Part shown: piece by piece, positions 1-10,252 of the stretch
Numbering within the stretch: the first letter of the stretch is position 1
Layout of the letters: every line of letters starts with the position of its first letter
Notes under the pieces: model-generated
Told to the model about the DNA's origin: nothing
The model's database searches: none
Seen by the model: only the letters and a program-made list of their open reading frames with translations
NCBI GenBank assembly: GCA_025175895.1
Contig: CM046004.1
Span: 14,309,011 to 14,373,010, forward strand
Direction of reading: 5' to 3'
Length of the DNA: 64,000 nucleotides
Source: Wurfbainia villosa
Taxonomy: Eukaryota; Streptophyta; Magnoliopsida; Zingiberales; Zingiberaceae
Translations under genes and position numbers: made by a program

Positions 1-1049
1 GGCGGCCCGATGGAGTTGCGCAACTAGGGTTTTTTTCTGATTTTGCAGTGGTCCGAGGCGACGTCTATATAAGGATGGCTCCACCCAAACCCTAGGAAGG
101 AGGCACGACGGCTAGGACGACACGCCGAAGCCCTAAAAAGCTTTGGTAACTCGCAGCGGGGAGGAGGAACGCCGCCGGAGGTCCACCACTTGCAATACAA
201 CGCCGGAGAGAAGGTCACAACGCATTGTAATCTCTATTTCTGCACTCTCTTTCTATTGTAATTGAACTTAAACATGTGTTGTGATTCTTCCTTCGCATTC
301 ATGGAGTAGAACTTTTGATTCTAGTATTAGGGAGTAGCTTGTGTTCATTGACAATGTTGGTTCATATTAAATTCTAGCCAAAAGTTTGATTTGACAATTA
401 GATGTTGGTCTTTATTATACCTACGTGTATTTGGCTTTCTTTCCACTATGCTTAGGCGATACGAGGTGGTGACAGCCCTTGTAATCTAGATTTAGAAGGT
501 TTGATCAAGGAACCTAGGGGTAAACCTGACCTCCCGTAATTGCGAGGAGAAGGGAGTGGTGGAATCGGAAACGGTCCACCGCAAGGATTGATTTGGCATC
601 CTCGTACCCTCTATCCCGTCCTTTTGGGCGAGGATAGCTCTCGGTGAATGCAGCGGCTCTGCACGAGAGTGTATGATGTCCCTTCCCCAAAGCCGTAAGT
701 AGAAGTTTAGACGATGCCAATTGACAACGTTGTTTTGTGGTACACAAGTGAAACCGAAGTCCTAGAATCGCCTTTTTAAGACCTCAGCACCCTCTTTTCC
801 TCCTCCGTGTGACACCGCACTGAGTAGGGTCCTCCGATAGTCCTCACCAACCGACTCTCACTGAGATTTCATCCGAACAACCGTAACCACTTAGAAAATT
901 GGTACTCGAATCTCAGTCCCTGTGGGATCGATAATTTATTTATTACTTGACAACATCCGTGCACTTACGGGCGTTGAGCGCGAGCGCGTACTTTGAGTCT
1001 TCGACGGTCTCCATCATGGGATTTAAGGTTGCGACCATGCGCATCACCT
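1..1049. other. LTR-like fragment, probably Ty3 (Athila/Tat-like)
   Basis: No convincing protein is encoded. A TATA-like CTATATAAG lies near the left edge, followed by leader-like sequence. Around 918-975 a 'CCCTGTGGGATCGATA' stretch and 'GTGCACTTACGGG' resemble the U5 end of plant Ty3 non-chromovirus LTRs. The left end is cut by the window and I found neither the right LTR terminus nor a primer site, so the element type is an inference from the look of the sequence. Confidence 0.3.
65..73 (+). promoter_or_regulatory. TATA-like box in left-edge LTR-like fragment
   Basis: CTATATAAG followed by a GC-rich leader-like region. This is the usual position of an LTR promoter, but the element itself is only tentatively identified. 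Confidence 0.35.
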
Positions 1050-1419
1050 ATCATCTCACAAATCTGTTACCACAATCCAGATCTAAATTAATAATCCATC
1101 AAACTCACCTTCCTTAATCACAGTTGAAAAATATCGTGAATCTTGCTATAGGAAATCCGTTCAGCTGCAGTCCACTATTCCGATCGCCCTTCCTATCCAA
1201 AAATCACAATATCCACAGCTTACACACCACTCTCGATCTACTCCTCCAAATCTGAAATGCACGGCATAGCAGAACGAATGAAGAATTTACATGTAGCTAC
1301 GCATGAACGTGTGGGACAGGCGGCGATCAACGGAACACACTGACCGATAGGGCTCACAATCGTAGGACAGTGAAGAACCAATCTCCAACCTCTGGGTGAG
1401 GATGAGCTCACTGTGATCG
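1050..1419. other. Fragment J, left half of an LTR split by solo LTR I
   Basis: Sequence that hosts insertion I. It resumes at 50973 after the GATCG duplication. Its texture (CACAATCC-rich stretch, then GC-rich block, then an AT-rich tail ending in TTTTACA on the right side) parallels the 3' part of element I, so it may be a related LTR truncated on the left. No coding sequence is seen; short open frames here look like chance. Confidence 0.35.
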
Positions 1420-1902
1420 TGTCACACCCCGGGGGCCTATTCGCCATCCAAATGATGGAGGAGCCCCTTAGTGACAATATTCAGAAATACAACACTGGAA
1501 CCAGATCTGGTAAAAACCTCGAAATAATACTAGAAATATAAGTATTTTATTAACCACATGCATGCACGACTAAATATAAATCAATTAAAAGTAAAATAGT
1601 TTTACAACACTAAATCAAACTACGAAAAAACCAAAGCGCATAAACAAACGAAGATAATAATAAAGGAAACTAGAATGGCATCTTGACGATGCAGTGGGAC
1701 CACGATGGCAAGGGACTCTCTGAGCGATGCGAAGGTAGGTCAACATGACACGTCTTCTATCAGCTAACCTAGAGGATAAGAGAAGAGGGGGTGAGTACAA
1801 CCACTCAGTGGGTGGATAGAAAATAGTGCATAATCATAATGGGCATAATGGAAGTCAAAGGAAACAAACTAGAGTAACTCAAACCTCAGACTACCAATAT
1901 CA
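1420..1902 (+). mobile_element. Solo LTR I, left segment
   Basis: Starts TGTCACACCCCGGGGG, a TG-start LTR terminus, directly after the target GATCG (1415-1419). The matching end (...ATATTACA, 50967) is followed by GATCG at 50968-50972. It contains an 'ACCACTCAGTGGGTGG' stretch reminiscent of long chromovirus (Tekay/Del) LTRs. It is interrupted at 1902 by element G. With G removed the LTR is about 3.4 kb and no internal region remains, so this is a solo LTR. The family name is inferred; the ends and TSD are seen. Confidence 0.7.
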
Positions 1903-2019
1903 TGTTAGTGCAATCGGCCCAGGTCATGATTGACCTAATTCGAGTTTGACTAGAGCGATGTTTTGATGTTCGACAAAAACATATGACAATGTAATTGTCA
2001 TGGTAAAGTCTAAGTCATG

Positions 2020-2380
2020 AGTACTTGGCATGGAAAGTCCAAATGGGACACTTGGCATTGGGAAAGTCCAAGTCTTGAGTACTTGACATGTAAAGTTCAA
2101 GCATGGGTCTTGGCAAGGAAAAGTCCAACATGGGTTGGCAAGGAAAGTCCAAGCATGATCTTGGCAAGGGAAAAGTCTAAGCTTGGGTCTTGGCATGGAA
2201 AGTCCAACATGGGTTGGTAAGGGAAAGTCCAAGCTTGAGTCTTGGCATTTGGAAATTCCAAGGGCTTTGATATTGGCGGCATAAAGTCCAAGGGTGGAGT
2301 CTTAGCAGCATAAGTTCAATAGTTGGCGGCGTAAATTCCAAGCAGGAGTCTTGGCAGCGTAAGTCCAATGTGCCTTGGCG
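2020..2380 (+). repeat. AAGTCCAAG...TTGGCA minisatellite in G 5' LTR
   Basis: About a dozen imperfect units of 25-35 bp, each an AAGTCCAA(G/C) followed by a short variable part and TTGGCA. Long open frames across it on both strands are by-products of the repeat. The same array, in either orientation, is in the LTRs of C, D, F, H and the 3' LTR of G. Confidence 0.85.
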
Positions 2381-2726
2381 GTATAGACACGGTTAGCATG
2401 ACAATAGCTGATGGAAGCACCTGAAGACTAGCGTATGGATGAACAAGTTATGGATGACTTGAAGGGATCCGATAGGTGTGAGGCTGATGGAGGTGACTAG
2501 AAGGCTTAGGTCTAGGCTAAGGGTGGTCTAGCAAGTATGGGGGAACCATACTTGGGCTAAGACCTCATGTTTGAGGTGTGTGTGCCATGTGAGTCAACTA
2601 GGGTTTGGTGTGGGAAGTGCCTGACAGATCATGCGAGTTAGATAGCGATCGCAGGGGAGCAGCGATCGGCGATCTTGTGATCAGTTGATTGATGCTCGGG
2701 GTTTTGGGCATAGAAGGTTCTCCAGT

Positions 2727-2920
2727 CGAGTAATCGGCCCGAACACTCGACTGATTGAGCCATCAGTCGACTGATGGGTATGATCAGTCGACTAATGGTG
2801 TATCTATTGGACTTATCCGACGTGTTTCATGTCGTTGTGAGACAACGGCTAAAGGGGCAGTCGATTGATGGTCCCGATCAGTTGATTGCTAGGTGGAATC
2901 CAGCCCGAGAAGATTTAAAT
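2727..2920 (+). promoter_or_regulatory. U3 palindromes and TATA-like box of G 5' LTR
   Basis: One exact CAGTCGACTG (2764-2773) plus decayed copies (CTCGACTG, CAGTCGACTA, CAGTCGATTG) lie within 200 bp upstream of TTTAAAT at 2914-2920. The layout matches the other LTRs of the window, which suggests a U3 enhancer; function is inferred. Confidence 0.5.
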
Positions 2921-3400
2921 GGAGCTCATGGAGGAGGGATTTGGCAGTGGTTCTTGAGGAGTTTTGGGACGATTTGTTGCTGCAAATCAGGGTCTCCAAG
3001 TGCAATTCAAGCAACCAACAAGCAAGCATTCCAAAGCAATAGTTGTAAAGTTTTCTTTACGTTGTTTTGTATATTCATCTTGTATTTTCTTGTTTAACTT
3101 TGTATTACTTGTTGTAACTCATTGTACGAGGTTTCTCCACCTCCGACGTGTTGTCGAGAAGGAGTTTTATTAGTGGTGTTGTCATCACTCGAGATCGTAG
3201 AGCTCAATCCATGGAGTATGAACCATTCAGTTCCGAACCATATTATATTGCGTGTTGTGATTGTGTTATCGTCTTTTATTATTGCATTTCATATTTCTGC
3301 TGCGCTAACAAGCTTTGTAGAGACGAATACGATCATAATCCATCAAACAACGAACGAGCTATTCACCCCCCCCCCTCTAGCGGTCACGAGATCCCCTATA

Positions 3401-3416
3401 ATTGGTATCAAAGCTT
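3401..3416 (+). other. Primer binding site of G (initiator tRNA-Met)
   Basis: ATTGGTATCAAAGC immediately follows the 5' LTR. It is complementary to the 3' end of plant initiator tRNA-Met apart from one base (A for G). Confidence 0.8.
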
Positions 3417-3468
3417 GGAGCTCTTCTACGGACTAACACCCGGGAGCAAAAACGCTAGTGGGAACAAG

Positions 3469-5155
3469 ATGGAGTTCAAAGGTAAATTAGGATGGGACAT
3501 CAACACATCGCCACCATATGATCAAGAGGATTTTCCGGCATGGAGGGCAAGAATGGAGACATTTTTTATGATTGACATAGAAGATTGGTTCATCATCATG
3601 GAAAGCTTTGAACCTCCTAGAGATAAGAAGGGAAATGTCTTGAAGTTGAAAAAGTGGACCTAATAGCAACGCCTAAAGTTCAAAACCGAAGTTAAGATTT
3701 GATACCTAATGACATTTTGTCTAGGCTAGGTGAATATCAAGATGCCAAGGAGTTTTGTAGCAAATTGGCAAAGCTTCATGAAGGATCATCACTGGCTTCA
3801 AGCGAGGAACAATCACAAGAAGCCGAAGAATGTTCATCGGCTCAAGAAGAGGAAGAGGCCGATGAAGCGAGTTCATCTTCCTCACAAGAAAGTGAGGATT
3901 TGGAGATTGAGAGGGAGTCGACATCCGAGGAGGAAGAAGAAACCTCCACCTCTAGGATTGAGGAGGAGAGAATTTCCACTCCGGAGCATGATCAAGAGGA
4001 AGCATCCACCTCCGGTCGAGGAGATGAAGAAGCCCAAACCACCACCATTAACCTAGGTAATTCAAGCACATTAATTAAAAATAAAAAGCATATTATGTGT
4101 TTTGAGTGTAGGGACTATGGGCACTATAAGAGCAAGTGCCCTAGGCAAGTCAAGAAAAGTCAATCGGCACCGAAATCTCAAGAAAAGACCAAGGATGTCG
4201 GAGTCGTCATCCCTAAGAGCAAGGAGCATGTGGTATGCTTCAAGTGTCACCAAAGAGGGCACTACCGAATTCAATGCCCTAAGGGGAAGAAGAAAGGTCA
4301 AGAAGAAGCATCAAATGTAGGGGGAGCTAAGCAAACCCTAAGGTAACTTTTAAGTATGCTTCTTCTTCAATTAATGTCAAAAAGCATGCTAGAAATAATT
4401 TAAATACTCTTGCTATTGTCCATAAAGAGCATGCTAGTAAAAATAATAAATTTTATTGCTTAGGGGCTAAGAGCTACAATGTTAAAAATAAGGAAAAATT
4501 TGGGACTAATGTCCCTAGAAATATCTTACCTAGGGAATCTATTAGGAAAATAGGAGATCACCTAGGCATCAATCCTAAATGGACTAGACACATGCCTAGA
4601 AATAAGAATATCTCAAGAGATAATGAAAAATCAAAAATTGAGATATTAGAAAAGGAAAATCAAGTTTTGAGGTCAAAACTTGAGAAAATTGAGAAAACCC
4701 TTAGAAAGATGCAAAATCAAATTAAAGGGTTAAATTGCCAAAATCTAGGGTCTAGGAGTCAAAACCTAGGGTCTAGAAAGCATGGTCCACCTAAGGGCAA
4801 GAAAGGTTTGGGTCACAAACCTAAGTCTAAGGAGACCTACCAAAATGTTTCATTCGATTATGGAACTCAATCTAGGTCTACGAAAACCAAGGTTACTAGG
4901 AAAGTCATCCCTAAGGGTAACCAAGGTGTGTGCCTAGTGGCTAGGGTTTCGAAAAAACCTAGGGTGGTCACTAAGAAGGTTACAAGGGGAGTCACCCCCA
5001 GAGTTAACCTAGGTATGATCACAATGACCAAGGCTACCAAGTCTAGAAGGGTCATTAGGAAGGTATCTAGGGAGGTTATCCCTAAGGAATACCTAGTTAA
5101 CCCAAAAAGCTCAAACAAGTATTGGGTTTCTAAGAGCGTGATTCCATCACGCTAA
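3469..5155 (+). pseudogene. gag: Degenerate gag of element G
   Basis: The ATG at 3469 opens a copia-type gag N-terminus (UBN2-like, 'AWRARMETF...IEDWF'). The frame is closed by adjacent TAA and TAG at 3661-3666, and a small deletion follows (near 3690). The reading then continues through an acidic Ser/Glu-rich segment and two CCHC zinc knuckles of spacing C-X2-C-X4-H-X4-C (4098-4139 and 4236-4277). A frameshift near 4344 follows, then a coiled-coil stretch (about 4640-4740) and a basic C-terminus with repeated 'KVTRKVIPK'-like units. It ends at YWVSKS-like sequence, where gag meets protease in complete elements. The UBN2 domain lacks its C-terminal half compared with C or B, so it is shortened by lineage as well as broken. 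Confidence 0.85.
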
Positions 5156-5534
5156 GTGGGTTGCGGGTGTTAACTTGAATTGGTGGGTAGTTAACCTAAC
5201 CATAGTAAAGTTAACACTTTATAGCATTTTCAAGATTATGTGATACCTTGGAAATAATATTGAATGTTAATCCTAAAAGATTTTAGGATGTGCCAATAAA
5301 CCTTGAGAAGTGTGAAAAATTGATTCAATTTGGCACATTTAGACTTAGAGGTATTGGTGTGCAATTTGGGATTTTGGCACACTTTGAGAATTAGAGTATC
5401 AAGAAAATTATCTTAAGGCTTAGAAATTACATTTAAAATTAATACTCAAGTACTATACATCTTAATGTCACATACTTACCATGCTTCATGTGTTTTACCA
5501 TATGTTTGCATGGAAGCAATGTTTATGATGTATT

Positions 5535-5598
5535 GCATCTCACAAAATATATCATTCACCTTGATTGTGTATTTCAACACTTAGAAAGGGTGAGACGC
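5535..5598. other. Conserved inverted repeat G1 (CATCTCAC/GTGAGATG class)
   Basis: Arms GCATCTCAC (5535-5543) and GTGAGACGC (5590-5598), one mismatch, 46-nt loop. The loop has an inner GTG...CAC pairing and matches the loops of D1 and C in sequence. One of ten copies in the window. Confidence 0.75.
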
Positions 5599-6074
5599 TA
5601 GGATTTGAAACTCTTGGATGTTAATGTTTGTGAAAATAAAATAAAATACCAAAATACATTAACAAATACATGAACATAGGCATAACACTAATATATTCGA
5701 TATACATGAATAAACATGTTAAAATGAAACAAATTGAGTGAAGAAATCGAAATTCACTTAATTTCAGAACTGAAAATCAGATATCAGTCGACTGATAACA
5801 CTGTAGCATGATACCGCGAGTCCAAGAATGAGTCTGTCGCTTTCAGACTCGACGATTGTCCATCACCAATCGGATATCAACATCGATCATCGTTGTTACT
5901 ACTCATCGAGGCGGAAGAGCCAGCGATCGAGTGGCTCGTCAGCCGATCAGTCAGCCACATCGATCGACAACCAATATCGATCCGATGAGATCGTAGCTCG
6001 GCACGAGAATGTTCGCGGTTGAGTGTCGGCCGGAGCGATCGACTTCGGTCACGTGGTAGTCATCGAATCGTTAT

Positions 6075-6123
6075 CAGTCGACTGATGTGTCACATCAGTC
6101 GACTGGATTCGCGATTTTATAAT
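6075..6123 (+). promoter_or_regulatory. Promoter-like region of ORF2 in G
   Basis: Two exact CAGTCGACTG palindromes (6075-6084, 6096-6105) sit just upstream of TTTTATAAT (6115-6123). A GCTAGGGTTT telo-box-like motif and a CT-rich 5' leader follow. D has the same order upstream of its ORF2. This looks like an RNA polymerase II promoter inside the element. Confidence 0.5.
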
Positions 6124-6422
6124 GTCAAACCGCTAGGGTTTGGCTTCTTCACGCCTTCTTCACGTGACTCCTCTTCTCCGATCGCTCCCAAAACTCTCCG
6201 ACCAACCTTCTCGCGTCCACGCCGGCGACCAAAAGCCTTTAGGTTTGGAACCTATCTCTGTCTTTCGTGTTTTTGGTCTTTCTATCACGAAAATAGCATC
6301 TCACAACCTTCATTTCCTCCTCCGGCATTAGGGTTCCGACGAGAATTTCTTTCCGGCATTCCTCCGGTGTCCTCTCTAGCAAGTAGACTTCTCAGTCGTC
6401 CCTCACAACCCTCAACTCAATA

Positions 6423-6649
6423 ATGGCACCAAAGTATACCTCTAAACCCTAAAATCCATCCTTTTACATATACCACATTTTGATCTAATCGTGTTATTTG
6501 TGTCATCACATTGCATTGCATTGCATTCATCATAATCATATAGAAGACAACGTAGGAATGAGCCGAATGAGGGTATATCACGTTCGTACCAACCGATGCC
6601 AGTTAGGTACATAGATGAGCGATTTTTTAGATTCTACTGCGGAGACGTC
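6423..6649 (+). pseudogene. ORF2 of G, 5' part (spliced; split by element F)
   Basis: Exon 1 is ATGGCACCAAA (6423-6433). Exon 2 starts at 6544 and reads in frame to 6649, where element F was inserted; the frame resumes at 39724. The joined N-terminus begins MAPKRQRRN, a basic, nuclear-signal-like start. The D copy gives MAPKRSRRN by the same splice, so the intron and frame are conserved. The product belongs with the 'putative plant transposon protein' domain family (I believe Pfam Transposase_32), whose biochemical role is unknown to me. Confidence 0.7.
6434..6543 (+). other. Predicted intron of ORF2 in G
   Basis: Donor AAA|GTATACC and acceptor ATCATATAG|A, 110 bp. The same intron, 113 bp, is at the same place in D. 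Joining the exons keeps one open frame in both elements. Confidence 0.65.
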
Positions 6650-7146
6650 TGTTAAGACCGTTGGCGTCGCTAGAGGGGGGTGAATAGCAATTTGCATCGA
6701 TTTCGTTGCTTGTATTCATTGTGCTTATCTACAATCATTAGTACACAGCGAAAACACAAATATGAGTACACATACAAATACAAATCACACAACAAGTACA
6801 ACCCAAGAAATTTTACGTGGTTCAGAACTCTAGTTCATACTCCATGATCGAGCCCTAGTAGGCTCTAGTGATGCACACCACCACTATAACACTTCTCCTT
6901 CTCGGTGACACACCGGAGGTGGAGGAACCTCTTACAAGTCTCTTACAACAATAAGAATGAGATAAAGACAAGCAAATACAACAAATAAAAAAATAAATGA
7001 ACACACATTACAGATTTAGGTCTTTTGAATGCTTGCTCATAGATCGCTTTGGGATGACTTTGAAGGTCCTGAAATGCAGCAGCACCTCCCTTCAAATCGC
7101 CCCCAAAACCTCCAAGAGAATCGTCCTCGAAGATGCCCTCGATCCT

Positions 7147-7155
7147 CCTTTTATA
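7147..7155 (-). promoter_or_regulatory. TATA box of F 3' LTR
   Basis: TATAAAAGG on the minus strand; the 5' LTR has the same at 38713-38721. GTCGAGG hairpins lie directly upstream. Confidence 0.7.
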
Positions 7156-7194
7156 GAGCTCCGTCGAATCTTCCCGATCTACAACGGTCATTTC

Positions 7195-7400
7195 GCCAGT
7201 CGAGGTGTCAGTCGAGTCACCTTGCTTCTGAACAGCTGTCTTCATACATGTGCTGGGACAAGTCGAGGTGCCACCTCGACTGGGACTCCAGTCGAGGCGC
7301 TGCCTCGACTGGCGTCTTACATTTTTTGTCGCTAGTTGAAGGCAGTCGAGGCGCCGCCTCAACTGAGCCTCCAGTCGAGGCACCCTTGCATCTGTGGCCG
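7195..7400 (-). promoter_or_regulatory. GTCGAGG hairpin cluster upstream of the F TATA
   Basis: Several near-perfect inverted repeats of the form CAGTCGAGG-(C/T)G..-CCTCGACTG (for example around 7266-7290, 7292-7315 and 7342-7365), repeated in the sister LTR (38760-38965). Arms are 9-11 bp with a tiny centre. Their place just upstream of TATA suggests a U3 regulatory array. Confidence 0.6.
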
Positions 7401-7636
7401 GCGCTCAGCCGTAGTCACTCACATCAGTCGACTGATCATGATATCAGTCGACTGATAATCTCATCCATGAGGTTTTAACCCCAAGTATGGTGCCCCCATA
7501 CTTGCTAGACCACTCTTAGCCTATACCTAAGCCTTCTAGCCACCTCCGTCATCCTCATGTCTATCGAATCCCTTCAAGTCATCCATGACTTATTCATCTA
7601 TACGCTAGCCTTTAGGTACTTCCATCGGCTATTGTC

Positions 7637-7990
7637 ATGCTCTCGGGTCTACCTTTGCCAAGAGGCCTCGCCTCTGGGACTTCCCCTTTGCCAAGCTCGA
7701 TCTCCCTGATTAGTCGGGTCTTCCCTTGCCAAGACTCCTCGTCCAGGACTTCACTGCCAAGAGACCACGCCTCCGGGACTTCACTGCCAAGACTCCTCGT
7801 CCGGGACTTCACTGCCAAAAGGTCACGCCTCCGGGACTTCACTGCCAAGACTCCCTGTCCGGGACTTCATTTGCCAAGCACAGTCTCCCAGACCTGTCGG
7901 GACTTCCCTCACCAACTCCCCGTTGGTCTTTCCAACACCAGTGTCTGGTCTCCCTTGACCAACTTAAATTTTCCCTTGCCAAGTATCCAT
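7637..7990 (-). repeat. GCCAAG/GGGACTTC array in F 3' LTR
   Basis: About twelve units of roughly 28-32 bp built around TTGCCAAGA..CC and GGGACTTC. Counterpart of the TTGGACTT arrays of the other LTRs; overlapping open frames are repeat artefacts. Confidence 0.75.
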
Positions 7991-8129
7991 ACTTGGACTT
8001 CTCCACACCAAGTGTCCCATCCACTAGTCATATGGTCAAACCATATTGTAAACTATTATCCTACATCAAAACCCTACTCGAGTCTCACTCGAGTCTGGTC
8101 AATCATGACCTGGGTCGATTGCACCAACA

Positions 8130-8142
8130 ATCTCCCCCTTTT
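8130..8142 (-). other. Polypurine tract of F
   Basis: AAAAAGGGGGAGAT on the minus strand, directly next to the start of the 3' LTR; the plus-strand priming site of LTR elements. Confidence 0.8.
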
Positions 8143-8687
8143 TTATGTTTGATAATACCGTTAAGTTAGGTTATCCCATAACCACAACTTGACACTTCTT
8201 ATGGCATAACGAAGTGTTCCCAATTTAGAATTTAAAATTTTTGGGATTTGTGTATATTTGGGTAGCCTAAGTTAAAAATCTAACTTAACCCCTTCTATTT
8301 CTCCCCCTTCTTGACACATATCAAAAAGTCCACCAAGGTTTATCATATCTCATTTTACAATGAGATTCTTCCTTCTCCTCCGTGGTCAAAAATAATCTTG
8401 AATGTCTTCATTCTCCTTAGTGATCTATCACTAGATGAAAAGCGAACTCCCATTTTCCCCCTTGTCCTAAACCATCACCCATAATATCTAGATGGATAAT
8501 CTCCCACTAAAAGCTTACTTCCACTAGACCATTGCACCAACAATGTCCTTGAAGAGTTCCCGGGTAGTTTGGACACCAATTCAGAGTGGTATGTTTATGT
8601 CAGGGAGGTTTTGCATGTTTCCAGGGTAGTTCAGTACCGTTCCACGGCAGTTTGATATAGTTCCAAAGTGGTTTAGTATAGTTTCAG

Positions 8688-8832
8688 GGCAGTTTCGCAG
8701 GCCAGTTTCGCCAGGGCAGTTTTGCCAGGGCAATTTTGTCAGGACAGTTTGGCCAGGGCAATTTTGCAAGGGCAATTTTTCCAAGGCAATTTTTCTAGGG
8801 CAGTTTCGCCAGGGCAGCTTTGCCAAGGCACG
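8688..8832. repeat. Tandem repeat (CCAGGGCAGTTTTG units)
   Basis: Roughly nine imperfect units of 16-18 bp such as GCCAGGGCAATTTT. Only in F among the elements of the window. Confidence 0.8.
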
Positions 8833-9651
8833 TTTAAGCTCCCAATCCTAAACTTTAAACACTTAAACTTAAACTCACCCTGAATTCATACCCTTAACTA
8901 TCCAATGCACCAACATTGTATTTAGAGAGTTTCTAAGCCAATAGGAGCCTTAAACACTAGAAAATAAAAATAAAAGTTCAAACTTGAACTTCAAAACCCT
9001 TTAGAAAATGATTTTTACCCTAATTAACTCTCTAATATATTTCCAATGAAAAACTCACCCTTTCAATGCTTGTCTAAGCATATTAAAGGTGTAGGAATAG
9101 TTATCTAGCCTAGGGTTATGGTCAGATGGCTTAAACCAACATTGGTAAGCCAAAACAGTGCTAATGACGAGAAAGCTCTCAATAGTGGTAAAGCTCGATC
9201 AAGGTGGCGCCTCATTTGGTTTCGACTTCTCAAATCAATTTTCAAACCAACTTCAAAAATGCATAAATAATTCTAAATAATTCAAAAAATTATGAAATTT
9301 CAACCACACATTACTTATGCCAACCACTATAGGGGAATAATAGTTTTCTATGAAAATAACTTTTAAATTCAAATAATTATACAAAGTTCAAAAGCATTGA
9401 AACTTTCAATGTTTTAGGCCAACTTTGTTTCAATCTTCTCAATTGTGATAGCTATCAAAAGATAGACTTCACCAAAGTTTTTCAAAATGATTTTAAAATG
9501 TTTTCAAAACCTTAATTTCAATCATGGTCTTTGGGCTAAGTATACATGACTTGTATACTAGCTTTTCTCATGATTTATACCTATGATTGAGATGAGTTTG
9601 AGTTCATCTAGATGCAATATTTATTCACCTTGAACTTAACTCATTTCCTAG

Positions 9652-9709
9652 CATCTCACATGTGTCTAGAGTGTATCAATACACACACATGTCAATTTGA
9701 TGTGAGATG
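9652..9709. other. Conserved inverted repeat in F
   Basis: Perfect 10-bp arms CATCTCACAT (9652-9661) and ATGTGAGATG (9700-9709), 38-nt loop. The loop holds an inner GTGTA..TACAC pairing and matches the loop of G2. Confidence 0.8.
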
Positions 9710-10252
9710 TGGGTTTTTGTTATACCTATACTAAGGTCTTATGCATTTTCTAGGCAACACTATTTGATTCCCTTATAAATGGGACTTCAAATCATGTCAT
9801 TGTCCTTAACTTAATTTTATTAATGCATGAAGGATGATTATGACATAAATGATAGCATAATTAACCATGTGTCAATAATCATGATGTCATGGAATATAAA
9901 TGAAATTTAAACATACATGACATTAAACATTAATCCTAAGCATGATCATGATATTTTATATGATAAGAAGTAAATAATACCTAATTGTTAAGTCCAAATT
10001 GCCATTTGTAGGATTAAATCTATATTTGTCATATAACAACTTATCTCCCTAATGTGCCAAAAACCCAAAATGGCACACTATGACCTTTAACCCTAATTGT
10101 GCCAATTTGATCAAATAATTTTTTTTTCAACTTTCATAAATTATATTGGCACATCCTAAAAACCTTTAGGATGTAAGATTCAATCTTATTTCCAAAGTAC
10201 CCAATTACCTTGGAAATAGCCTAAAGTGCCAACTTAGCTATGGTTAGATTAA

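Larger units (their letters stand above)
1903..3400 (+). repeat. 5' LTR of element G
   Basis: Begins TGTTAGTGCAATC and ends TCTAGCGGTCACGAGATCCCCTATA (terminal CA mutated to TA; the 3' LTR has CCCCTACA). It holds a TTGGCA/AAGTCC minisatellite in U3, CAGTCGACTG-type palindromes, a degenerate TATA (TTTAAAT, 2914-2920) and the conserved TATTCACCCCCC tail shared with the other SIRE-type LTRs here. Confidence 0.9.
5156..6422 (+). other. G noncoding region between gag and ORF2
   Basis: AT-rich and without coding. It holds inverted repeat G1 (5535-5598) and three exact CAGTCGACTG palindromes (5785, 6075, 6096), then a TATA-like element and a CT-rich leader before the ORF2 ATG. The corresponding part of D (16259-17465) is colinear. 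Confidence 0.7.
6650..8129 (-). repeat. 3' LTR of element F
   Basis: On the minus strand it begins TGTTGGTGCAATCG and ends CAACGGTCTTAACA. It contains a TTGGACTT-like/GCCAAG array (7637-7990), CAGTCGACTG palindromes, GTCGAGG hairpins and a TATA box. It pairs with 38217-39718 (1480 versus 1502 bp). Confidence 0.9.
8143..10252 (-). other. F 3' noncoding region
   Basis: AT-rich, no gene. It contains a short tandem repeat (8688-8832), a CTATC-AAAA-GATAG hairpin (9452-9465), the inverted repeat at 9652-9709 and a block rich in ATCATGATGTCATG. All but the tandem repeat are shared with the 3' regions of D, G and H. Confidence 0.7.

Noticed and set aside
5200..5800. Envelope-like ORF downstream of gag, as in some SIRE elements
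   Set aside because: No long frame and no signal or membrane segment in G, D or C at this position.
6140..6423. Open frames in the leader before ORF2 of G
   Set aside because: The D copy does not keep them; the conserved ATG is at 6423 with the intron that follows.
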